Positions 1 to 6,628 of a stretch of 8,751 nucleotides of DNA are shown piece by piece. The notes beneath the pieces were generated by a model. That model saw nothing but the letters and a program-made list of their open reading frames with translations, was not told the DNA's origin and ran no database searches. The DNA lies in the NCBI GenBank assembly GCA_017883485.1, contig JADGNM010000090.1, positions 1 to 8,751 of the forward strand. The letters run 5' to 3'. Each line of letters opens with the position of its first letter. Position 1 is the first letter of the stretch. The translations under genes were made by a program, and so were the position numbers. This DNA is from Methanosarcina sp. (lineage in GTDB: Archaea; Halobacteriota; Methanosarcinia; Methanosarcinales; Methanosarcinaceae).

Positions 1-37
1 AAGCATAATAACGAAACAAAATAGTATTCATTTTATA

Positions 38-70
38 TGCAATTTTTCCTCGAAACGAGGAAAAATTGTA
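38..70. repeat. Long perfect inverted repeat (stem-loop)
   Basis: Bases 41-52 and 56-67 are exact reverse complements around an AAA loop. The pairing extends outward to 38 and 70 with one G-T wobble, giving a 15-bp stem. A T-run lies in the left arm and an A-run in the right arm, with a CCTCG/CGAGG core at the tip. The T-run precedes the GC-rich core instead of following it, so this is not a textbook intrinsic terminator. It may still end transcription of a gene outside the window, or be the tip of a small inverted-repeat element. Confidence 0.8.
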
Positions 71-178
71 GCCTTTGAAAGGTTATCTGAATAGTTACAT
101 TTTTTTATCATAATTTTGAATATTCTTTAATAAATGCGAATTTTTATTATTTAGTTCGTATACTATCTCTCATGAGTG

Positions 179-220
179 CCTAAATTTCAGATGATATTGT
201 CTTAACGTACGAAATTTAGG
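179..220. repeat. 10-bp inverted repeat with 22-nt spacer
   Basis: CCTAAATTTC (179-188) is exactly complementary to GAAATTTAGG (211-220). A further pair, CTCAT (169-173) and ATGAG (223-227), lies just outside after short unpaired bases, so the dyad spans about 59 bp. It could be a hairpin, a protein binding site or the ends of a very small element. No gene adjoins it closely and no function can be assigned. Confidence 0.6.
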
Positions 221-566
221 ATATGAGGGCGGCACCCCTAATAGAGAAGTTCCTTCTGCTTTTCTTCCAAAAAAGTAGGTTTGAAAAAAATATTAATATT
301 ATAAAAATGATTCCCCAGGAAATTACAGAAATAGTATTACAATTCTTAGTATTACTTTCATTACACATTGTTTTTATTAGGTGTTCTTTTTTTGGATATT
401 CTTTTGAATAGGATATTGTTGAGCACATTATGTAAATTCCGTAAGGAGAAGACACTGAGCGCCTGAAAGCAAAGCAGTGTAATTCACTAAAAAACTCATA
501 ATAAGAAAATATTGGGATAAAAAGAAATTAAAGGATTCAAATGCCGTATTTGCAGCATTGTTTTTG

Positions 567-596
567 GAACTTTTACTTTAAGAACTTTTACTTAGA
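567..596. repeat. Tandem direct repeat next to the promoter
   Basis: The 12-mer GAACTTTTACTT occurs at 567-578 and again at 582-593, a period of 15 bp (13 of 15 positions identical). The second copy ends about 8 bp upstream of the BRE/TATA-like element at 601-617. Two same-facing sites upstream of an archaeal core promoter could bind an activator, although in such AT-rich DNA a chance duplication is possible. Confidence 0.55.
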
Positions 597-600
597 AAAA

Positions 601-617
601 AAGAAACATATATATAT
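601..617 (+). promoter_or_regulatory. Candidate BRE/TATA promoter of the glutamate synthase operon
   Basis: AAGAAAC followed directly by ATATATATAT has the shape of an archaeal BRE plus TATA box: purine-rich BRE, then about 10 bp of alternating A/T. Transcription would start roughly 24 bp after the TATA centre, near 634-640. That leaves a leader of about 290 nt before the first start codon at 924, which is long but plausible for Methanosarcina. No equally good element lies closer to the gene; weaker AT-rich candidates near 770 and 830 cannot be excluded. Confidence 0.5.
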
Positions 618-626
618 TGCTAAATA

Positions 627-640
627 GGTACTAAATTACT
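627..640. promoter_or_regulatory. Imperfect NrpR-like operator over the expected transcription start
   Basis: GGTA-CTAAAT-TACT matches GGTA-N6-TACC at seven of eight specified bases. As I recall, GGTA-N6-TACC is the operator bound by the nitrogen repressor NrpR in Methanosarcina. The site lies about 10 bp downstream of the TATA-like element, where a bound repressor would block initiation. A nitrogen-assimilation operon is a sensible NrpR target. The evidence is one imperfect palindrome, so this is a suggestion only. Confidence 0.35.
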
Positions 641-688
641 TACTTCCTTAGCGGTGACCCTCTCAATCCGCATATATGGACTGAAATC

Positions 689-712
689 AGAAGTGGGCGC
701 GCTGCTACTTCT
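689..712 (+). other. Stem-loop in the operon leader
   Basis: AGAAGT (689-694) pairs with ACTTCT (707-712). The stem can extend inward by a G-U and a G-C pair, and the loop is GC-rich in an otherwise AT-rich leader. It would lie about 50 nt into the predicted transcript and 210 nt before the first start codon. It resembles no riboswitch class I know. It may act in transcript stability or attenuation, or mean nothing. Confidence 0.3.
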
Positions 713-914
713 CTAATTAATTGTACATGCAGATGAGTTGAATCTAGTTAATGATTCCATTACTTACAAAACTAATAAAAGATTACCTCTAAGGTCCAGT
801 TTATCCGGCTGGCAAGTTTTTTGAACTATTTCTAAAAAAACGAGCCACAGAAATCATTCAGGAACCTATTAAGAAATTCGCTTTGCAATGAGTTCATCTA
901 TATTCATTTCTAGA

Positions 915-920
915 GTGATC
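915..920 (+). promoter_or_regulatory. Ribosome binding site that fixes the start at 924
   Basis: GTGATC is complementary to GATCAC near the 3' end of archaeal 16S rRNA and lies 3 nt before the ATG at 924. The same hexamer precedes the fourth operon gene (4230-4235, ATG at 4240). This supports ATG 924 over the ATG 36 bases upstream, which lacks such a site. Confidence 0.65.
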
Positions 921-923
921 AAA

Positions 924-1976
924 ATGTGTGGAATAATAGGATTTATAGATAAAACAAGGTCCAAAATTGATGGGTCGAGCATAAAAGCCGCTCTCAGTCT
1001 CATGAATGAAAGAGGCAGTGGAGATGGGGCAGGTTATGCCGCATACGGGATTTATCCCGAGTATGCAGACTATTATGCTCTTCATGTTTTCTTTGACAAC
1101 TTGGCTGAACCAAAAAAGAAGGTTGATGAGATCCTCCAGCAGTGGGGAGAAATTGTTCACCAGGAAGAGATTCCGACAACCCCGCAGGCGGGCATAAGAA
1201 AAGTCCACATTCCCTGGAGATACTTCTTCAAACCTTCAGAAGATATGATGGCAGGAAGGATGGCTTCTGAAAAAGATGTTATTACATACATAGTAATGCA
1301 AGTAAACGCCACTGTAAAAGGAGCTACAATCTTTTCCTCCGGGAAAAATATGGGAGTTTTCAAGGCTTCCGGCTGGCCGGAGGATGTAGCAAATTTCTAC
1401 ATGATTGAGAATTACAAGGGATATATCTGGCTTGCCCATAACCGCTATCCTACAAACTCTCCCGGCTGGTGGGGTGGAGCCCATCCCTTCAACCTGCTTA
1501 ACTGGTCAGTGGTGCATAACGGAGAAATCACCTCATATGGTACAAACCAGCGCTACGTCGAAGGCTACGGATATAAATGTACCCTGTTTACTGATACCGA
1601 AGTCGTAGCTTACTTATTCGATCTGCTCGGAAGACAGCATGAACTCTCCCATGAACTGGTTGTTCGAGCTCTTGCCCCTCCATTCTGGGATGAGATAGAT
1701 CGGATGCCTGCAAAGGAATCCGAGCTCAACAAGGCAATCCGCCTTACCTATGGGTCTGCACTTATGAATGGGCCGTTTGCGATCGTAGTTGGCACTGATG
1801 ACGGTATTGTTGGCTTTACCGACAGGATCAAATTACGCCCCCTGGTTGTTGGTGAAAATGGAAACAGGCTCTATATCTCCAGTGAAGAGGCTGCAATAAG
1901 AGGCCTTGACCCCGAAGTTAAAAATGTTTACACTCCCAGGGCAGGAGAAGCCATAATAGGGAGGTTTATCGAATGA
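924..1976 (+). CDS. Glutamate synthase, class II glutamine amidotransferase subunit (GlxB/MgsA-type)
   Basis: A protein of 350 residues that should hydrolyse glutamine and pass ammonia to the FMN subunit encoded next. It starts Met-Cys-Gly-Ile-Ile-Gly. After methionine removal, the Cys is the N-terminal nucleophile of the Ntn-hydrolase amidotransferases, so the start must be ATG 924; the frame is open to an ATG at 888, but that would bury the cysteine. Other family residues are visible: the ERGSGDGAG stretch near 30-40, His-Asn-Arg at 172-174 (substrate-binding Arg), Asn199-Gly200 of the oxyanion hole, and Asp224 in FTDTE. About 100 residues separate the nucleophile region from the HNR motif, more than in GlmS or PurF. 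This resembles the GlxB-type branch (glutamate synthase-like and N-methylglutamate synthase subunits). It overlaps the next gene by 4 bp (ATGA). The family call is firm; glutamate as product is inferred from the neighbours. Confidence 0.92.
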   Translation: MCGIIGFIDKTRSKIDGSSIKAALSLMNERGSGDGAGYAAYGIYPEYADYYALHVFFDNLAEPKKKVDEILQQWGEIVHQEEIPTTPQAGIRKVHIPWRYFFKPSEDMMAGRMASEKDVITYIVMQVNATVKGATIFSSGKNMGVFKASGWPEDVANFYMIENYKGYIWLAHNRYPTNSPGWWGGAHPFNLLNWSVVHNGEITSYGTNQRYVEGYGYKCTLFTDTEVVAYLFDLLGRQHELSHELVVRALAPPFWDEIDRMPAKESELNKAIRLTYGSALMNGPFAIVVGTDDGIVGFTDRIKLRPLVVGENGNRLYISSEEAAIRGLDPEVKNVYTPRAGEAIIGRFIE

Positions 1977-3484
1977 CGCTCGGAAGCGTACCCCCAAAAT
2001 TTAAGGTTGGCATTGACTGTGACCAGTGCATGGACTGCGGGCGCTGCATTGAAAACTGTTCATATGGAGTGTACCGGAGAGAAGGCGAAAAAATCCTGAT
2101 CGAATCAAGGAAATGCACGGCCTGCCTCCGCTGTGTTGCCATGTGTCCCAGGGATGCAATAACCATTACTGAAAAACCGGTGGACTACCGTTACCATCCT
2201 GTCTGGACAAGAGAAATCAGGGAAGACATAATAAACCAGGCTCGCAGTGGGAAAATTATCCTTTCCGGAATGGGAAATGCCAGGGATCTGCCGATTATCT
2301 ATGACCAGCTTCTCCTTGACGCCTGCCAGGTCACAAACCCTAGCATCGATCCCCTTAGAGAACCTATGGAACTCAGGACTTACTTAGGAAAGAAGCCAAA
2401 AAAACTCCAGTTCAGAAAAACCGAGAGCGGGGATGTAGAACTGGAAACAAAACTTGCTCCAAATCTCAAGCTTGATACCCCAATTATGATCGGGCACATG
2501 AGTTTCGGGGCTATCAGCCTGAACTCCCATCTAAGTATGGCAAGGGCAGTAAAAGAGACCGGAACTTATATGGGAACCGGGGAAGGAGGGCTTAACAAAG
2601 CTCTTTATCCATATCAGGATCGTTTGATTGTCCAGGTCGCCTCAGGCCGCTTCGGTGTGAATATCGATTATCTTGAAAGGGGCGCTGCCATTGAGATCAA
2701 GATCGGCCAGGGAGCAAAACCGGGTATAGGAGGACATCTCCCAGGAGAAAAAGTAGACGAGGCAGTCTCAAGGACCCGTATGATTCCTCTTGGCAGTGAT
2801 GCAATAAGTCCGGCTCCGCACCATGATATTTACAGTATTGAAGACCTCGTTCAGCTTATAAGGAGCCTGAAAGAAGCAACCGAATGGAAAAAACCTGTCT
2901 TTGTGAAGATTGCAGCAGTGCACAACGTTGCGCCTATTGCTGCAGGCATTGCCCGCTCTTCGGCAGATGCGGTGGTAATTGACGGGTTCCGCGGCGGGAC
3001 AGGGGCAGCCCCGAAGGTATTCAGGGACCATGTTGGAATTCCCATTGAAGTTGCAATTGCAAGTGTTGACCAGAAACTCAGAGACCAGGGTGTAAGAAAC
3101 GAGATCTCGATTATTGCAAGCGGTGGAATAAGAAGCAGTGCAGACCTTGCCAAGTCAATCGCACTTGGCGCGGATGCTGTCTACATAGGGACTGCTGCTC
3201 TTGTTTCTCTGGGCTGCAGGGTCTGTGGGAACTGTTATAGAAACCTCTGCCCCTGGGGCATTGCTACTCAGCAGCCTGAACTTGTGAACAGGGTTGACCC
3301 GGAAAGGGGAGCAATTCAGGTTGCAAACTTGATCAAGAGCTGGACTCTGGAACTGAGTGAGCTTATGGGCGCTGCAGGAATCAACAGCATAGAAAGCCTG
3401 CGGGGCAACAGGGACCGCCTGCGCGGATACATGCTGGATGAGGGAACGCTTAAAGTACTGGATGTACTTCCTGCGGGGGCCTGA
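1973..3484 (+). CDS. gltB: Archaeal-type glutamate synthase core subunit (2[4Fe-4S] ferredoxin + FMN domain)
   Basis: A protein of 503 residues, the synthase core that makes glutamate from 2-oxoglutarate and ammonia on FMN. Two ferredoxin-like motifs lie at the N terminus: C19-x2-C22-x2-C25-x3-C29, with an extra C16, and C48-x2-C51-x2-C54-x3-C58-P. The FMN-binding glutamate synthase barrel follows (about 100-480), with GHMSFGAIS, GTGEGG, the lysine/glycine loop KIGQGAKPGIGG, SPAPHHDIYS, GFRGGTGAAP and ASGGIRSSADLAK. C415-x5-C421-x4-C426 has the spacing of the [3Fe-4S] ligands of bacterial GltB and is followed by the family's GIATQ. Length and layout match stand-alone archaeal GltB proteins, which lack the amidotransferase and GXGXG parts. 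A strong Shine-Dalgarno (GGGAGG, 1959-1964) lies 8 nt before the ATG, and the start overlaps the upstream stop, implying translational coupling. Confidence 0.93.
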   Translation: MTLGSVPPKFKVGIDCDQCMDCGRCIENCSYGVYRREGEKILIESRKCTACLRCVAMCPRDAITITEKPVDYRYHPVWTREIREDIINQARSGKIILSGMGNARDLPIIYDQLLLDACQVTNPSIDPLREPMELRTYLGKKPKKLQFRKTESGDVELETKLAPNLKLDTPIMIGHMSFGAISLNSHLSMARAVKETGTYMGTGEGGLNKALYPYQDRLIVQVASGRFGVNIDYLERGAAIEIKIGQGAKPGIGGHLPGEKVDEAVSRTRMIPLGSDAISPAPHHDIYSIEDLVQLIRSLKEATEWKKPVFVKIAAVHNVAPIAAGIARSSADAVVIDGFRGGTGAAPKVFRDHVGIPIEVAIASVDQKLRDQGVRNEISIIASGGIRSSADLAKSIALGADAVYIGTAALVSLGCRVCGNCYRNLCPWGIATQQPELVNRVDPERGAIQVANLIKSWTLELSELMGAAGINSIESLRGNRDRLRGYMLDEGTLKVLDVLPAGA

Positions 3485-3489
3485 TTTAA

Positions 3490-4233
3490 ATGAAGACCGT
3501 GAGAATCGACGCAAAGGGCATGCACTATACTCCCTTGAACCAGAAAATAAGGGCTGCAGTTGCTGACGGAGCAGAAGAGATTATCCTTGATAACGTGCTT
3601 GGACAACGTTTTATTGGAGACGGCTTAAGAGGCAATGTTCGGATCATAATTAATGGAGTACCAGGCGGGGATTTAGGCATGTTCATGAGCGGCCCGACCT
3701 GTATTGTGCACGGGAATGCCGAGCATGCTCCGGGCAATACGATGGACAGCGGCATGCTTGTAATCAATGGAAGTGCAGGAGACGCAGTAGCCCATAGTAT
3801 GCGTGGAGGGAAAGTTTTCGTAAAAAACAACATCGGATACCGCGGCGGTATTCATATGAAACAGTATGAGGCTGAAGCCAGACCCGTACTTGTCGTAGGC
3901 GGAACAGCCCATTCCTTCCTTGGAGAATATATGGCAGGGGGCCTTGTGCTTGTGCTGGGTATCGATAAGGAAAGAGCTATGACCGACAGGGGCATAGGAA
4001 GCGGAATCCACGGAGGAGAGATTGTTATCCGCGGAGAAGTGGACGACTATCTCCTTGGTGTAGGAGCTAAGAAATTTGAGTTTACTGAGAGCGATCTCAA
4101 ACGCATTTCCCCTATAATAAAGAGCTTCTGCGAACACTTCGGGCTTGATCCTGCAAAGTATATGGACACAAACTATACGAGGATCGCACCTGCTAGCAGT
4201 CGGCCTTTTGCAAATAAGTATGTCTGGGAGTGA
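3490..4233 (+). CDS. Glutamate synthase GXGXG (beta-helix) subunit
   Basis: A protein of 247 residues matching the C-terminal GXGXG domain of bacterial glutamate synthase, also seen as separate subunits GlxC and MgsB and in formylmethanofuran dehydrogenase subunit C. Glycine-rich turns recur through residues 40-190: GLRGNV, GVPGGDLG, MRGGKVFVKNNIGYRGG, GGTAHSFLGEYMAGG, GIGSGIHGGEIVIRG. They are typical of a right-handed beta-helix. In GltB this domain has no catalytic residues of its own; it holds the amidotransferase and FMN parts in register around the ammonia tunnel. It starts 5 bp after the FMN subunit gene with only a weak ribosome binding site, so translation is probably coupled. The C-terminal ~50 residues are helical in character and outside the repeat. 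There is no signal peptide or membrane segment. Confidence 0.9.
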   Translation: MKTVRIDAKGMHYTPLNQKIRAAVADGAEEIILDNVLGQRFIGDGLRGNVRIIINGVPGGDLGMFMSGPTCIVHGNAEHAPGNTMDSGMLVINGSAGDAVAHSMRGGKVFVKNNIGYRGGIHMKQYEAEARPVLVVGGTAHSFLGEYMAGGLVLVLGIDKERAMTDRGIGSGIHGGEIVIRGEVDDYLLGVGAKKFEFTESDLKRISPIIKSFCEHFGLDPAKYMDTNYTRIAPASSRPFANKYVWE

Positions 4234-4239
4234 TCAGAA

Positions 4240-5280
4240 ATGGCAGAACAGAAACCAATCAGTAGTAATTACCTTGACCTCAAATCAAAAGTCTGGGATG
4301 AAAATCTTTGCTCAGGTTGCGGAGCATGCATTGCAGTCTGCCCTGCTGATGCCCTGTATTTCGAAACTGGCGGAGATTCCGTACACCCAAAGAGCAATAA
4401 CTATTGTAAATCCGCTATTGACGATGTACCCTGCGGAGCTTGCTATGAGGTCTGCCCGAGACTCGACGAACAGCCTTCAAGCCTTCTCGGAGACTATCTT
4501 GAAATTACTACCGGAAGAGCTGAATTTGATGTTCCGAGAAAGCAGAGCGGAGGAGCTGTCACAGCAATCCTTGCCAATGCTCTGGATACAGGCCTTGTAG
4601 ATGCTGTAGTAACGGTTACGGAAGACCCCTGGACCCTTAAGCCGCGTTCGATGGTAATTACCAGAAGCGAAGCCCTCGTTTCCCAGGCAGGAAGCCGGTA
4701 CAACTGGTGGGTGCCTCTGGTCTCTTCCCTCAAGGAAGCGGTAGTAAGGAGAAAATACAGGAACGTTGCAGTTATCGGAGTGCCCTGCGTAGTCCAGGCA
4801 GTCCGCAAAATGCTTGAAACCGACCATCAACTTGTCGGCCCGTATAAGAAATCCATTCGTTTCGTACTCGGGCTCTTCTGCACCGAGAGTTTCGACTATG
4901 AGAAGCTAATTGCAGGCAAATTGAAAAGCGAGTATGCACTCGAGCCTATGAAAGTCTGCCGCATCGATGTAAAGGGCAAACTTGAAATCACTCTCAATGA
5001 TGGGACTCAGTATGTAATTCCCCTTAACGAACTCCAGGATACTGTCCGCCCGGGCTGCGGAGTCTGCACGGACTTTACCGCTCTCAAAGCCGATATCTCA
5101 GCTGGTTCGGTCGGAAGCCCTGAAGGTCACACTACCCTTGTTGTACGTACCCTAGTAGGACAGCACGTCCTTGACAGTGCGGTTGCAAACAAGAAACTCA
5201 GCATAGGCGGGGAAGTCGACATTGCGACAATCGAAAAACTTGCGAAGAAAAAGCTTAAAAGAAAACCTCAACAAACCTAA
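4240..5280 (+). CDS. FrhB/FpoF-like coenzyme F420 dehydrogenase subunit, putative electron input of glutamate synthase
   Basis: A protein of 346 residues of the FrhB family, whose methanogen members (FrhB, FpoF, FdhB, the N-terminal part of Fsr) carry FAD, iron-sulfur clusters and an F420 site. An N-terminal ferredoxin region has C24-x2-C27-x2-C30-x3-C34-P and a second, irregular set C56-x8-C65-x2-C68-x3-C72-P. The FrhB N- and C-terminal domains follow: KQSGGAVTAIL (~100), IGVPC with C183, GLFCTESF with C214, PGCGVCTDF with C273/C276, and the ADISAGSVGSPEGHTT signature. The Lys-rich tail (KKKLKRK) is probably disordered. GTGATC (4230-4235) serves as ribosome binding site, overlapping the upstream stop. 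Its place as last gene of the operon, with no GltD gene present, suggests that it feeds F420H2 electrons to the synthase. The family is clear from sequence; F420 as partner is inference, since some FrhB relatives use ferredoxin. Confidence 0.88.
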   Translation: MAEQKPISSNYLDLKSKVWDENLCSGCGACIAVCPADALYFETGGDSVHPKSNNYCKSAIDDVPCGACYEVCPRLDEQPSSLLGDYLEITTGRAEFDVPRKQSGGAVTAILANALDTGLVDAVVTVTEDPWTLKPRSMVITRSEALVSQAGSRYNWWVPLVSSLKEAVVRRKYRNVAVIGVPCVVQAVRKMLETDHQLVGPYKKSIRFVLGLFCTESFDYEKLIAGKLKSEYALEPMKVCRIDVKGKLEITLNDGTQYVIPLNELQDTVRPGCGVCTDFTALKADISAGSVGSPEGHTTLVVRTLVGQHVLDSAVANKKLSIGGEVDIATIEKLAKKKLKRKPQQT

Positions 5281-5310
5281 ATAAATCCTGAATAATTAAA
5301 ACCGATTTTG

Positions 5311-5352
5311 GATGGAGAAACCAAACTCCATCTTCTTGCTTTCTTATTTTAT
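5311..5352 (+). terminator. Stem-loop and T-rich tail ending the operon
   Basis: GATGGAG (5311-5317) pairs exactly with CTCCATC (5326-5332) around an AAACCAAA loop, followed by a pyrimidine-rich tract ending in TTATTTTATT. It begins 30 bp after the last stop codon of the operon. The facing M24 pseudogene ends at 5375 and its transcript would also cross the hairpin; a T-containing stretch on that side makes bidirectional use possible. Confidence 0.6.
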
Positions 5353-5374
5353 TACCTAGATTTTCGCTATTTAG

Positions 5375-6568
5375 TTAGTATATTGGAATCAATCCCCGAT
5401 CGTCTCCTGTTATGCACTCTCCGCCTTTAGCAGTTACTATAAAGGTGTTCTCAATTCCCACCATCCCGATATTTTCAATCCCTTTTTTGGGTTCGAGAGC
5501 AAATACCATTCCTTCCTGAAGAGGATCATCAAATCCTTCTGCAATTACAGGCGTTTCATCAATCAGTAGGCCAACCCCATGACCGAGGAATTTAGCTTTA
5601 CGTTTCCCAAAACCCATGAAGTTTTGCAGGAAATCCTCATCGAGATTGTTCACTATGGAACCTTATATTTCTGAGGGAATGGCGCCAGGTTTTAACATCG
5701 CTGCAACTTCATTCTGGATATCCACGCATTTATTGTGGATGTCTATGGCATATTTGGGAAGAGGAGAGCCAAACATGTATGTCGTGGTTTTATCCGTGTT
5801 ATAACCTTCAACTCCGCACCCGGCATCGATGAATACCAGATCTCCTTTTCTCAGTTTCCTGTCACGGCTTCCGACGAGAGGCACTGCAGGACTCATCCCG
5901 TAACTTCCCCCGGGCCCGTTAAAATAGCATGGATAGATGGAGCTTTCGCCAAAGCAGACATTTCCGAGGAACATTTCTACATCAAACATCCCAAAACGGC
6001 ATACTCCGTCGTGCCCTTCCTCGACCATTACTGAAAAAATTTCCGTCGCCAGGTCTACTTCACTCATTCCTTCCCGGAGCATCTCAGGCACAATGTCCTC
6101 CAGCACATGCTGATGGATCCTGCCAGCTTTTCTAGTCAACAGCAGTTCATATTCGCTTTTTACTGCTCTGACAGCACAAATTTGAGAATCGGCAGATCTG
6201 ACATTCATAACAGGAAAATGCTTTTGAAATCTCTGGTATAAAGCCAGAGGGACTACTTCGGTCTCCAGATAAACCGTATCCGGAAGCCTGCTTATACCTT
6301 TTGCAGCGTCACGGAAGCTGCTCATGGGTTCTATCCTGGGAAACAATGATTCATCGATAGCCCTCTCATAGCTGCGCTGGACCCAGAGAACTGCTTCTCC
6401 GTTCTTCGGGATAATCAGTATTCCGTCCTGCATCGTGCCAGTAAAATAATAAAGGTTTATTTTGCTGAAGATAACGGCTATTTCCTAATTGGGGTCTGAG
6501 ATATCCATTCGTGTTCTGAAAACTCTCATGCGGCTTTCAAGTTCAGTTAAAGGTACTTTCTTAATCAT
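5375..6568 (-). pseudogene. M24 family metallopeptidase (Xaa-Pro dipeptidase-like), two in-frame stops
   Basis: Read from ATG 6568, this frame gives 397 codons, the usual length of M24B aminopeptidase P/prolidase proteins, with no frameshift but two stops: TAG at codon 28 (6487-6485) and TAA at codon 302 (5665-5663). Homology-like sequence runs through both, e.g. [19 protein letters not shown] just after the TAG and PGAIPSEI before the TAA. The N-terminal prolidase-type domain spans about 1-165, the pita-bread domain about 170-397. All five metal ligands remain: D248 and D259 (IDAG...YNTD), H330 (GHGVG), E359 (ALEP) and E373 (IEN). The TAA separates the two Asp from His and the Glu pair, so neither piece (46-301, or a GTG-started 306-397) should be active. 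TAG could be read as pyrrolysine in Methanosarcina; TAA could not. Intact ligands and lack of indels point to recent loss. Convergent with the glutamate synthase operon. Confidence 0.85.
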
Positions 6569-6602
6569 ACGAATCCCTTTACTAAGTTTATCTGCTATCA
6601 AT

Positions 6603-6619
6603 TATCCTAGATTCGGCAG
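6603..6619. repeat. Left terminal inverted repeat of the insertion sequence
   Basis: TATCCTAGATTCGGCAG is the exact reverse complement of 8309-8325. Similarity continues inward imperfectly (TTAACGTAATTAGAG here against GTAAACGTATAGAG at the other end). It lies 34 bp upstream of the start codon of the M24 pseudogene. Confidence 0.88.
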
Positions 6620-6628
6620 TTAACGTAA

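Larger units (their letters stand above)
1..923. other. AT-rich non-coding region upstream of the glutamate synthase operon
   Basis: No convincing gene is seen in this 0.9-kb stretch. Short open frames exist on both strands (for example 223-411 + and 216-455 -), but they overlap each other, are rich in Phe/Ile/Lys as expected of AT-rich DNA, have no good ribosome binding site and resemble no family I recognise. Base composition is clearly more AT-rich than the operon that follows. The region holds two inverted repeats, one tandem direct repeat, a promoter-like BRE/TATA element and a long leader, each listed separately. The first ~450 bases could be the eroded remains of an older gene or mobile element, but nothing identifies it. 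Confidence 0.7.

Noticed and set aside
216..455. Short open frames on both strands (223-411 + and 216-455 -) as genes
   Set aside because: They overlap each other, have AT-driven composition, no ribosome binding site and no recognisable motif.
888..923. Upstream ATG at 888 as start of the amidotransferase
   Set aside because: It would add 12 residues before the catalytic cysteine, which must be residue 1 after methionine removal; ATG 924 also has a GTGATC ribosome binding site.
894..4830. Many open frames antisense or out of frame within the operon (e.g. 3673-4137 -, 4145-4600 +)
   Set aside because: They are shadows of four genes with unambiguous domain motifs across their full length; none shows its own family motif or a good start site.
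5375..5653. Separate short gene starting at GTG 5653
   Set aside because: It is in the same frame as the upstream M24 segment, separated only by one TAA and three codons, and contains only the second half of a metallopeptidase active site with no ribosome binding site.
5663..5665. Stop-codon recoding at the TAA of the M24 gene
   Set aside because: Pyrrolysine is inserted at UAG, not UAA; there is no basis for readthrough of this codon.
5663..6135. Plus-strand open frames at 5616-5804, 5735-6034 and 5929-6135
   Set aside because: They are complementary to the M24 pseudogene, whose protein motifs are clear on the minus strand.
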